Under the pieces are notes generated by a model, which made no database searches, was not told where the DNA came from, and worked only from the letters and a program-made list of their open reading frames with translations. The position numbers were made by a program, and so were the translations under genes. DNA of 40,768 bases from Avimonoglobus sp965151315 (lineage in GTDB: Bacteria > Bacillota > Clostridia > UBA1381): the NCBI GenBank assembly GCA_965151315.1, contig CBCTZG010000017.1:1-40768 (forward strand), in the 5' to 3' direction. The stretch's first letter is position 1, and every line of letters begins with the position of its first letter. This document shows positions 8,203-15,186 of the stretch, in pieces.

Positions 8203-9285
8203 ATGAAAGCAAATTATAAGGTAGGTATTATTGGCGCTACGGGTATGGTTGGGCAGCGGTTTATCACACTGCTGCACGATCATCCCTGGTACACGATCAC
8301 AGCCCTGGCGGCATCGCCCCGGAGCGCCGGGAAACCGTACCGGGAAGCTGTGGGCGCAAAATGGGCGATGGATGAAGAGATCCCCCAAAGCGTGGCGGAC
8401 ATGATTGTCTACAGCGCGTCGGACGATATTGAAAAGATCGCAAAAGAAGTGGACTTTGTATTCTGCGCGGTGGACATGAAAAAGGATGAGATCCGGGCCT
8501 TGGAGGAGGCATATGCCAAAGCAGAATGCCCGGTGATTTCCAACAATTCCGCCCATCGGCATACGGCTGACGTACCCATGATTATCCCGGAGATCAACCC
8601 GGACCACGCGGAAATTATCCATGCCCAGCGGAAACGGCTGGGGACAAAGCGGGGCTTTATCGCAGTAAAATCCAACTGCTCCCTGCAAAGCTATGTACCC
8701 GCTCTGCACCCGCTGATGCAGTACGGCATCACAAAATGCCTGGCCACCACATACCAGGCGATCTCCGGCGCCGGCAAAACCTTTGAGACTTGGCCGGAAA
8801 TGGTTGACAATATGATCCCGTATATTGGCGGCGAGGAAGAAAAGAGCGAGATCGAGCCGCTGAAGATCTGGGGTACTGTGGAGGGGGACAAAATCGTTGA
8901 CGCAAAAGCCCCGGCCATTACCACCCAGTGCCTGCGGGTGCCTGTTTCCAACGGGCATATGGCGGCGGTTTTTGTCAGCTTTGACAAAAAGCCCGCGATG
9001 GATGAAATCAAAAAGGCGTGGAAGGAATTTTCCGACGTTCCCCAGGCACTGAAGCTTCCCCATGCACCTAAACAGTTTTTGCATTACTTTGAAGAGAACG
9101 ACCGCCCCCAGACCAAGCTGGACAGGAACTTGGAGGGCGGTATGGCGGTGTCCATCGGCCGGCTCCGGCCGGATACCCAGTATGATTATAAGTTTGTGTG
9201 CCTGTCCCACAATACCCTGCGGGGCGCGGCCGGCGGCGCTGTCCTGATGGCGGAGCTGCTGACGGCCAAGGGGTATCTCGACTAA
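8203..9285 (+). CDS. asd: Aspartate-semialdehyde dehydrogenase, archaeal/fungal-like type
   Basis: A 360-residue NADPH-dependent enzyme that reduces aspartyl phosphate to aspartate semialdehyde, the branch point for lysine, methionine and threonine. It shows a Rossmann motif GIIGATGMVGQRF (8-20), the active-site cysteine in KSNCSLQSY (Cys159) and VSNGHMAAVFV with a catalytic-region His. The sequence style (HPWYTITALAASPRSAGKPY, SGAGKTFETWPEM) fits the archaeal/fungal type better than the E. coli type. ATG 8203 follows AAAGGGTTGGAACG and is placed by homology. The frame is open farther upstream, but that part lies inside the riboswitch and is not coding. It is the first gene of the lysine-controlled operon. 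Confidence 0.95.
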   Translation: MKANYKVGIIGATGMVGQRFITLLHDHPWYTITALAASPRSAGKPYREAVGAKWAMDEEIPQSVADMIVYSASDDIEKIAKEVDFVFCAVDMKKDEIRALEEAYAKAECPVISNNSAHRHTADVPMIIPEINPDHAEIIHAQRKRLGTKRGFIAVKSNCSLQSYVPALHPLMQYGITKCLATTYQAISGAGKTFETWPEMVDNMIPYIGGEEEKSEIEPLKIWGTVEGDKIVDAKAPAITTQCLRVPVSNGHMAAVFVSFDKKPAMDEIKKAWKEFSDVPQALKLPHAPKQFLHYFEENDRPQTKLDRNLEGGMAVSIGRLRPDTQYDYKFVCLSHNTLRGAAGGAVLMAELLTAKGYLD

Positions 9286-9307
9286 CAGAAAGGAAGCGGT
9301 GATTCTT

Positions 9308-10195
9308 ATGAAGAAATTACCTTTTACAGGCTCCGGCGTGGCGATCGTCACACCGTTTGACGGAAATCAGGTCAATTTTGACGCCCTGGGCGGATTGATT
9401 GAGATGCACATTGCCAACAAAACCGACGCGATTATTATCTGCGGTACTACCGGTGAGGCTTCGACCATGCCGGACGAGGAGCATTTAGCCGCCATTGCTT
9501 ATACAGTAAAGAAAACGGCCGGCCGGATCCCGGTGATCGCCGGCACAGGCAGCAACGATACGGCCCATGCTGTCCGGTTGTCTAAAGAGGCGGAAAAGGC
9601 CGGTGCAGACGGCATCCTCAGTGTGACGCCCTACTATAACAAGACGACGCAAAAAGGGTTGGTTTCGCATTTTACAGCCATTGCAAAGGCGGTCGGCATC
9701 CCGGTTATCCTTTATAATGTTCCCAGCCGGACAGGTGTATCCATCAGCATCCCAGTTTTAGCGGAGCTGGCCAAGCTGGATAATATTGTGGCAATTAAGG
9801 AGGCCAGCGGAAATATCAGCTATGCGGCCCAAGTGGCGGCGAAGGTGCCGGATTTGTATATTTACTCCGGCAACGACGATATGATCGTCCCCATCCTGTC
9901 TTTGGGCGGAAAAGGCGTGATTTCTGTTTTGGCCAATATCCTGCCGGCGGAAACCCATGATATCTGCCAGCTGTACTTTGACGGCAAAGCTTCAGAATCC
10001 TGCAAGCTGCAACTGGAGCTATTAGATCTGATCAATACACTGTTTATCGAGGTGAATCCGGTGCCGGTAAAAGTAGCGATGCGGGAGCTGGGCTACCCGG
10101 TAGGGAATCTCCGCCTGCCCTTAGAGGAGATGGAGGATGGGAATCTGGATAAGCTGAAAAAGACGCTTGCACGGTACGGTGTGAAGAAGCTCTGA
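9308..10195 (+). CDS. dapA: 4-hydroxy-tetrahydrodipicolinate synthase
   Basis: A 295-residue TIM-barrel aldolase that condenses pyruvate with aspartate semialdehyde, the first committed step to diaminopimelate and lysine. Visible motifs are GTTGEAST (46-53), the catalytic tyrosine in ILYNVPSRTG (Tyr136, Arg141) and the Schiff-base lysine in AIKEASGNI (Lys164). Standard length. ATG 9308 is preferred; an in-frame GTG at 9299 would sit only 3-4 bases from the AGGAAG ribosome binding site. The gap from asd is 22 bases and dapB follows after 13, so the three genes form one operon under the lysine riboswitch. Confidence 0.96.
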   Translation: MKKLPFTGSGVAIVTPFDGNQVNFDALGGLIEMHIANKTDAIIICGTTGEASTMPDEEHLAAIAYTVKKTAGRIPVIAGTGSNDTAHAVRLSKEAEKAGADGILSVTPYYNKTTQKGLVSHFTAIAKAVGIPVILYNVPSRTGVSISIPVLAELAKLDNIVAIKEASGNISYAAQVAAKVPDLYIYSGNDDMIVPILSLGGKGVISVLANILPAETHDICQLYFDGKASESCKLQLELLDLINTLFIEVNPVPVKVAMRELGYPVGNLRLPLEEMEDGNLDKLKKTLARYGVKKL

Positions 10196-10208
10196 TAAGG
10201 AGACGCAA

Positions 10209-10970
10209 ATGATAAATATTATTTTGAATGGATGCAACGGAAAAATGGGCCGGGTGATTACCAGGCTGGCAGCGGAGGATGAAACCTGCCGGATCGCCGC
10301 GGGGATTGACATCAGCGACGTCCTGCCAAACGACTATCCTGTCTATACAGATCCGGCGGAATGCAGGGAAGCAGCGGACGTGATCATTGATTTTTCCCAC
10401 CCCTCTGCGTTAGAGCCGCTTTTAGCGTTTGCCATAGACCGGCAGATCCCGGCGGTGATTGCCACCACCGGGCTTTCCGCGGAGCAAAAGGCCTTGCTGG
10501 CGGAAACCAGTAAACAAATTCCCATCTTTTTTTCCGCCAATATGAGTATTGGGATCAATCTTTTGATTTCCCTGGCAAAAAAAGCGGCGGTGCTGTTAGA
10601 GGATCAGTTCGATATTGAGATCGTGGAACGGCATCATAACCAAAAAATTGACGCGCCGTCGGGTACGGCCTTGGCCATTGCCGATGGGATATCCTCGGTG
10701 CTCAAAACGCCGGCGGAATATGTCTACGACCGCCACAGTGTCCGGCGGAAACGGCGGAAGACGGAAATCGGGCTCCACGCTGTTCGGGGGGGGACTATTG
10801 TGGGCGACCATACGGTGATTTTTGCCGGTACGGACGAGGTGATCGAGCTGAAGCATTCGGCTGCCAGCAAGGAGGTTTTCGCGGTTGGCTCTGTCAGGGC
10901 CGCAAAATTCCTGGCCGACAAGGCGCCGGGTATGTATTCCATGACGGATCTGGTAGCGGAAATCGGCTGA
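10209..10970 (+). CDS. dapB: 4-hydroxy-tetrahydrodipicolinate reductase
   Basis: A 253-residue NAD(P)H-dependent reductase, the second step of the diaminopimelate branch. The nucleotide-binding motif is NGCNGKMGRVI (7-17), followed by DVIIDFSHP, SANMSIGINLL and the signature ERHHNQKIDAPSGTA (140-154), which holds the catalytic His and Lys. An AAGGAG site lies just before ATG 10209. It is the last gene of the asd-dapA-dapB operon, followed within 7 bases by an intrinsic terminator. Confidence 0.97.
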   Translation: MINIILNGCNGKMGRVITRLAAEDETCRIAAGIDISDVLPNDYPVYTDPAECREAADVIIDFSHPSALEPLLAFAIDRQIPAVIATTGLSAEQKALLAETSKQIPIFFSANMSIGINLLISLAKKAAVLLEDQFDIEIVERHHNQKIDAPSGTALAIADGISSVLKTPAEYVYDRHSVRRKRRKTEIGLHAVRGGTIVGDHTVIFAGTDEVIELKHSAASKEVFAVGSVRAAKFLADKAPGMYSMTDLVAEIG

Positions 10971-10976
10971 GAAATC

Positions 10977-11007
10977 AAAGCCGCTGTTCAAAAGCAGCGG
11001 CTTTTTG
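10977..11007 (+). terminator. Terminator of asd-dapA-dapB
   Basis: AAAGCCGCTG (10977-10986) pairs with CAGCGGCTTT (10995-11004), followed by a T-run (TTTTT in total). The ribosome binding site of the next gene, GTGAGG, begins at 11007, directly at the end of the T-run. Confidence 0.92.
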
Positions 11008-11018
11008 TGAGGTATACG

Positions 11019-11510
11019 ATGAAATTGGAAGCAAGCTGCTTTTTTACCGGCCATCGGGTCTTACCGGTCAATAAGCTGGAGCGGATCCGAAGCAGCCTGG
11101 AAGGGCATATCCGCCGGCAAACGGAGAATGGGACACGGGATTTTATTTCCGGCGGCGCCCGGGGCTTTGACCTGCTGGCCGCCTTAGCGGTTTTGGGCAT
11201 ACAGCGGGAATTTCCCCAGATTCGGCTGCGCCTGTATCTGCCGTATCCGGGCTATGAAAAAAACTGGCCGGAACAGGATATGTCCATATTGCATACGGTA
11301 GCCGCAGGCGCCGCGGATATTCGATATATATCCGAAAAATACACGGCCGGATGTATGAAGATGCGGAATGAGGCCCTGGTTCGGGACGCGTATTACGGGA
11401 TCGCGTTCCAGATTGCCCAGCATAGCGGTACAGCCCAGACCATAGCCATTGCCCGGGGATATGGCCGGGAGATCGTCAATATTGCGGACGAGGTATATAG
11501 CGCAAAATAA
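11019..11510 (+). CDS. SLOG-family (DUF1273/YpsA-like) putative nucleotide-binding protein
   Basis: A 163-residue protein resembling the SLOG superfamily (YpsA/DUF1273 branch), Rossmann-like folds thought to bind nucleotides or nucleotide sugars. The N-terminus SCFFTGHRVLP, the motif FISGGARGFDLLAALAV (glycine-rich loop plus Asp), RLRLYLPYPGYEKNWPEQD and the late YGIAFQIAQHSGTAQTIAIARG fit the pattern. ATG 11019 lies 6 bases after GTGAGG. Its biochemical function is unknown; roles in nucleotide signalling or stress are inferred for the superfamily only. It is separated from dapB by a strong terminator, and no independent promoter is obvious, so expression may depend on partial read-through. 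Its stop codon overlaps the hairpin that opens the repeat element. Confidence 0.8.
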   Translation: MKLEASCFFTGHRVLPVNKLERIRSSLEGHIRRQTENGTRDFISGGARGFDLLAALAVLGIQREFPQIRLRLYLPYPGYEKNWPEQDMSILHTVAAGAADIRYISEKYTAGCMKMRNEALVRDAYYGIAFQIAQHSGTAQTIAIARGYGREIVNIADEVYSAK

Positions 11511-11787
11511 ACGCGCCAAGCGGGCGCGTTTCAGACTGTCGAAAAGCTCGTCCTGCCGCAGGCAGGGAAACAAGAAAACGTGTTCTAAAAAAGATTGTTT
11601 ATTAAAAACCATGCGGGTTTCATCGAGAATCCCGCATGGTTGTTTGCTTTTTTGCGAAAATGCCCCTAGCGTACCACTTGTACGCCCACGGGAATATTTT
11701 CATAAAATATCCCTTCGTTTTCAATAGTCTCTCAGCGTGTTGACTTTATCGACACACTGAAACGCACCCAATCGGGCGCGTTTTTTA
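11504..11787. repeat. Hairpin-rich non-coding element with imperfect terminal inverted repeats (MITE-like)
   Basis: The gap between two convergent genes is bounded by inverted repeats. CGTTTCAGACTGTCGAAAAG (11527-11546) matches the reverse complement of 11744-11764 except for two substitutions and one inserted base. The similarity extends outward through GC-rich hairpins at both ends (AACGCGCC...GGCGCGTT at 11510-11530, and a sibling at 11761-11782). Inside are further hairpins: CCTGCC/GGCAGG (11552-11566), an 11-base perfect stem (11607-11617 with 11631-11641), CGTAC/GTACG (11670-11684), an AT-rich one (11690-11713) and TCAGCGTGT/ACACACTGA (11732-11760). There is no coding frame and no clear target-site duplication. 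It could be a non-autonomous mobile element, a structured RNA or a pair of elaborate terminators. Confidence 0.6.
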
Positions 11788-12873
11788 GCTGTTTTCCGCC
11801 GCATCCGATTCCGGCTCCGGTACTGGCAGCTGTACTGCCTGCATAACGGATTTACGGGCCTTGGCGTTATACTGGGCGTAGTAACGGTGGGTAACCTCGA
11901 TATTTTTATGGCCCATCAGCTCCGCTACCATCTTAATGTCGATCCCATCCTCCAAAAGCCGGCAGGCAAAGGTGCGCCGGAGGGCATGGGGCCGGGTCTT
12001 GTCCGGGTGGGTAATGCCTGCAGTTCGGCAGTAATTTTTCAAAAGGCTTTCCACACTGGCGGTGGTGATCCGCCGGCCGTTCCGGCTCAAAAAAACGGGT
12101 CCGGTTTCCCGGGGTTTCTCCTCCGCCGGATTTTCGTGCAGATATTCCCACATGGCGTTTTCCACCTGGGGCGGCATGAAAATCTCCTGTTCGTCGCCGC
12201 CCTTTCGGGTAACGATAAAGGAGGAAGTATCGAAATCAATCTGCTCAATATTCAAATTTACCAGCTCGCTGACACGGACGCCGGTGCCCAGATAAGTAAG
12301 GAAGAGTGCGTTATCCCGCAGCTTGCGTTTTAGATATTCCGTTTTCGTCCGGCCGTCATAATAGTTTTCCCCGTGGAAGATCACATCCAGCAGGGCCAGG
12401 GTCTCTTGGGTAGTCAGGGGCTTTTTGATTTTCTGGTGCAGCTTGGCAAAGTCGATCTTATCTGTAACATTCTGAGAGAGCTGGTCGGTTTTATACAAAT
12501 AAATAAACAGCCCCCGCACGGCCGACATTTTCCGGTTGATCCCATAGGGAGAATTGCGGTATACCCGCTTGACCATCCGGCCGGAAGGGGAAACCGATTC
12601 GACTTCATATTCCTTTAAATAGTGCTTGAAGCTGATCAGGTCGCTGGCGGTTACTCGGTTGAGATGGTCTGCGGTGATGTCCTTAATGCTGTCTAGCTCC
12701 GGGAATACGGCCAGCCGCAGATAATTTAAAAACACCCGGATGTCAATACAGTAGCCGACCTGTGTGTTGACGCTTTCCCCGTTGTAATATTCCAGGATGT
12801 AGGCCGCCACATACCGGGGCATTTCATTGGTATAGGCCAGAAGATACGCGTTTTTGGTTTTTCCCTGTCCCAA
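11785..12873 (-). CDS. Lone tyrosine recombinase (XerC/XerD-like integrase)
   Basis: A 362-residue site-specific recombinase. The N-terminal SAM-like DNA-binding domain covers about residues 15-140. The catalytic domain has the full set Arg200 (GTGVRVSEL), Lys224 (TRKGGDEQE), His297 and Arg300 (HALRRTFA), His322 (MGHKNI) and the nucleophile Tyr331 (THRYYAQ). The start is TTG 12873, 8 bases after GGAGG. It is somewhat longer than XerC/XerD, with an insert at about 92-108. No phage, transposon or conjugation genes adjoin it, so it may be a Xer-type housekeeping enzyme or the relic of a mobile element. Its 3' end abuts the inverted-repeat element. Confidence 0.9.
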   Translation of the reverse strand: MGQGKTKNAYLLAYTNEMPRYVAAYILEYYNGESVNTQVGYCIDIRVFLNYLRLAVFPELDSIKDITADHLNRVTASDLISFKHYLKEYEVESVSPSGRMVKRVYRNSPYGINRKMSAVRGLFIYLYKTDQLSQNVTDKIDFAKLHQKIKKPLTTQETLALLDVIFHGENYYDGRTKTEYLKRKLRDNALFLTYLGTGVRVSELVNLNIEQIDFDTSSFIVTRKGGDEQEIFMPPQVENAMWEYLHENPAEEKPRETGPVFLSRNGRRITTASVESLLKNYCRTAGITHPDKTRPHALRRTFACRLLEDGIDIKMVAELMGHKNIEVTHRYYAQYNAKARKSVMQAVQLPVPEPESDAAENS

Positions 12874-12906
12874 TGAAGTATCCTCCCTTTCCAGAATTCT
12901 AACTTT

Positions 12907-12935
12907 ATTATAACGCTTTTTGCCCGGCTTTGCAA
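12907..12935 (-). promoter_or_regulatory. Promoter of the tyrosine recombinase (leftward)
   Basis: On the minus strand TTGCAA (12935-12930) and TATAAT (12912-12907) are separated by 17 bases, about 34 bases before the TTG start. Confidence 0.78.
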
Positions 12936-13017
12936 TGGGAAGGGGGAATTTTTATATAACTGCACTGCATCTTGATCATTCTGAACTGCGTCGACAGGCT
13001 ATATAAGCAGGGATCAG

Positions 13018-13066
13018 AGGATTTCCCCATCGGAAAGCTTTTGGATTTGCGGGGAAATTTTTTAAA
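13018..13066 (+). terminator. Orphan rightward terminator upstream of yloU
   Basis: TTTCCCC (13022-13028) pairs with GGGGAAA (13051-13057) around a 22-base loop that can partly fold, followed by a T-run. No rightward gene precedes it: the gene to the left is transcribed the other way. It may stop antisense or spurious transcription, or end a short unrecognised RNA. Confidence 0.5.
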
Positions 13067-13090
13067 AATCATAAAAAATCAAAATAAGTA

Positions 13091-13119
13091 TAGACTAAAT
13101 TTAGAAAATATAGTAAAAT
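13091..13119 (+). promoter_or_regulatory. Promoter of yloU-fakA-recG
   Basis: TAGACT (13091-13096) and TAAAAT (13114-13119) are separated by 17 bases in a very AT-rich stretch. They are almost the same hexamers as before rsfS. Confidence 0.72.
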
Positions 13120-13154
13120 ATATAGAAAGAATACATGATAAGGAGATGGACACA

Positions 13155-13511
13155 ATGGCGATTAAGATCAACAGTGATTTAGGCGATATTACGATTAGTC
13201 ATGTTGTCATTGCGGATATTGCGGGGGCGGTGGTAACAAAATGCTACGGCGTAGTGGGCATGGCCTACCGGAATAAAAAGGACGGCATCGTAAGCCTGTT
13301 GAAAGGCGATAAAATGGCCAAGGGGATCCGCGTTGATGTGGAGAACAACGGCATAGTCATTGAAATCCATATCGCTGTGGAATACGGCGTCAATATCCAC
13401 GCGATCTGCGACAGTATCGTCAACAACGTACGGTACAAGCTGGAAAGTAAAACGGGATTGAAGGTACACCGGGTCAACGTGCAGGTAGAGTCTGTTCGGG
13501 TGCAGGATTGA
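13155..13511 (+). CDS. yloU: Asp23/Gls24 family protein (YloU-like)
   Basis: A 118-residue Asp23/Gls24-family protein. Members are small, often envelope-associated or stress-related proteins of Gram-positive bacteria; the biochemical role is not settled. Typical segments are LGDITISHVVIADIAGAVVTKCYGVVGMA, IHIAVEYGVNIHAICDSIVNNVRYKLE and VHRVNVQVESVRV. ATG 13155 lies 9 bases after AGGAG; longer upstream extensions run through the promoter and terminator and are rejected. It precedes the FakA-like gene, as yloU precedes yloV in Bacillus, which supports orthology. Confidence 0.92.
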   Translation: MAIKINSDLGDITISHVVIADIAGAVVTKCYGVVGMAYRNKKDGIVSLLKGDKMAKGIRVDVENNGIVIEIHIAVEYGVNIHAICDSIVNNVRYKLESKTGLKVHRVNVQVESVRVQD

Positions 13512-13539
13512 GCTGCGGAGCAGCGGACGGGAGGCGGTT

Positions 13540-15174
13540 ATTATCAAAACAGTCGATGGAAAAATACTTGCACAGATGATGATATCCGGTGCAAATAATT
13601 TATATAACAATAAAAAAACAGTAGATGACTTAAACGTATTCCCGGTGCCGGACGGCGATACCGGGACCAATATGTCCATGACAGTAACAGCTATGGCAAA
13701 AGCGCTGGAGGAAAGCGTTTCCTCTTCAGCGTCCAGCGTGGCGGAGGCGGCTTCCTACGCCACACTGCGGGGCGCCCGTGGAAATTCCGGCGTGATCTTG
13801 TCCCAGTTTTTCCGGGGGATCGCCAAGGAGCTGAAAGGGAAAAGCGCCTGTACGGCACCGGATTTTGCCCAGGCGTTAAAGCGCGGATCAGACGCGGCCT
13901 ACAAGGCGGTTATGAATCCCACGGAGGGGACAATCCTGACGGTTTCCCGGGAAACGGCTAAAGGCGCCGTACGGGCGGCGGAGGCTGGACTGGACTTCGC
14001 GGCGGTTTTGGAAAAGGCGGTGCGCCGGGGTCAAAGGGCGTTGGAGAAAACGCCGGAGCAGTTGCCGATGCTGAAGCAGGCCGGTGTGGTGGATGCCGGC
14101 GGCCAGGGCTGGATGTTCTTCCTGGAGGGCGCGTTGTATTTCCTGACCCAGGGAGAAATTGTTCAGCAGCGGGGCAGCAAACCAGAAACAAGCGACGCGC
14201 CGGCGCATTCCCAGGCGCAGCAGGCTATTGATTCCAAGCATATCAAATACCGTTACTGCACAGAGTTTATTGTGGAAAAGAAGCAGCCGAACGTAAATGT
14301 AGCGGCATTCCGCAAGGCTATTGAGGACAAGGGCGATAGCATGCTGGTCATTGACGACGGCGATATTGTCAAGGTGCATATCCATACGAACCATCCGGGC
14401 TTTGTGCTGGAGCGGGCGGTGCTGATGGGCGCTATGATCAATATTAAGATCGACAATATGGCCCATCAGCATCAGAGTTTGATCCGGCCGGAAAAGCCGG
14501 CGCCGATGGCGCCCCATAAACCCTATGCCTTTGTGAGTGTATGCGCCGGGGATGGGATCCAGGAGATTTTCAAAAATCTGGGCATCGACGCGCTGATTAC
14601 CGGCGGCCAAACCATGAATCCCAGCACGGAGGATATTTTAAGGGCGATCAACAGCCTAAACGCGGATACGGTATTTGTGTTTCCCAATAATAAGAATATA
14701 ATTTTAGCGGCCAACCAGGCCAAGGACATTGCCGAAGCCCATGTGGTCGTGATCCCGACAAAAAGCATCCCCCAATGCGTGGCGGCCATGCTGGCTTTTG
14801 ACGGCGGAAAAGACGCCGCGGCCAACGAGACCGCTATGAACGCGGCGGCAGGCCGGGTGAAAACCGGGCAGGTGACGTATGCGGTGCGGGACACGGAAAT
14901 CGACGGCCGCAGGATCCGGCAGGGTGATATTCTGGGAATGCTTGACAAGGATATTGCCGTGACAGGTACAGACGCCGATGACGTGTGCGCCCAGCTGGCG
15001 GATCGTATGGCGGGCGAGGACAGCGAGTTTGTTACCGTCTATTACGGCCAGGATGTAACGGAAGAACAGGCCCGCAAGCTGGCACAACGCATAGAGGCAG
15101 AGCATGGCGATCTGGAGGTGTCCGTCCAGTATGGCGGCCAGGCATTATATTATTATATTATTTCCGTAGAATAG
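13540..15174 (+). CDS. fakA: DAK2-domain protein, fatty acid kinase FakA/YloV-like, probable ATT start
   Basis: A 544-residue protein of the FakA/YloV family, the ATP-binding kinase subunit that with a FakB lipid carrier phosphorylates fatty acids for phospholipid synthesis. The DAK2 (DhaL-like) domain holds NVFPVPDGDTGTNM, whose aspartates bind Mg-ATP, and LRGARGNSGVILSQFFRG. The central and C-terminal parts include VDAGGQGWMFFLEGAL, ITGGQTMNPSTEDIL and VFVFPNNKNI, all typical. Start choice: the first ATG (13576) would remove 12 conserved residues. ATT 13540 lies 5 bases after GGGAGG and gives MIKTVDGKILAQMM, the normal N-terminus. No ATG, GTG or TTG exists upstream in frame before a poor context. 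No fakB gene is in the window. Confidence 0.92.
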   Translation: MIKTVDGKILAQMMISGANNLYNNKKTVDDLNVFPVPDGDTGTNMSMTVTAMAKALEESVSSSASSVAEAASYATLRGARGNSGVILSQFFRGIAKELKGKSACTAPDFAQALKRGSDAAYKAVMNPTEGTILTVSRETAKGAVRAAEAGLDFAAVLEKAVRRGQRALEKTPEQLPMLKQAGVVDAGGQGWMFFLEGALYFLTQGEIVQQRGSKPETSDAPAHSQAQQAIDSKHIKYRYCTEFIVEKKQPNVNVAAFRKAIEDKGDSMLVIDDGDIVKVHIHTNHPGFVLERAVLMGAMINIKIDNMAHQHQSLIRPEKPAPMAPHKPYAFVSVCAGDGIQEIFKNLGIDALITGGQTMNPSTEDILRAINSLNADTVFVFPNNKNIILAANQAKDIAEAHVVVIPTKSIPQCVAAMLAFDGGKDAAANETAMNAAAGRVKTGQVTYAVRDTEIDGRRIRQGDILGMLDKDIAVTGTDADDVCAQLADRMAGEDSEFVTVYYGQDVTEEQARKLAQRIEAEHGDLEVSVQYGGQALYYYIISVE

Positions 15175-15186
15175 AAGGAGCGGATC

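Noticed and set aside
12972..13154. An N-terminal extension of yloU
   Set aside because: It contains the orphan terminator and the promoter, and homologues start at about ATG 13155.
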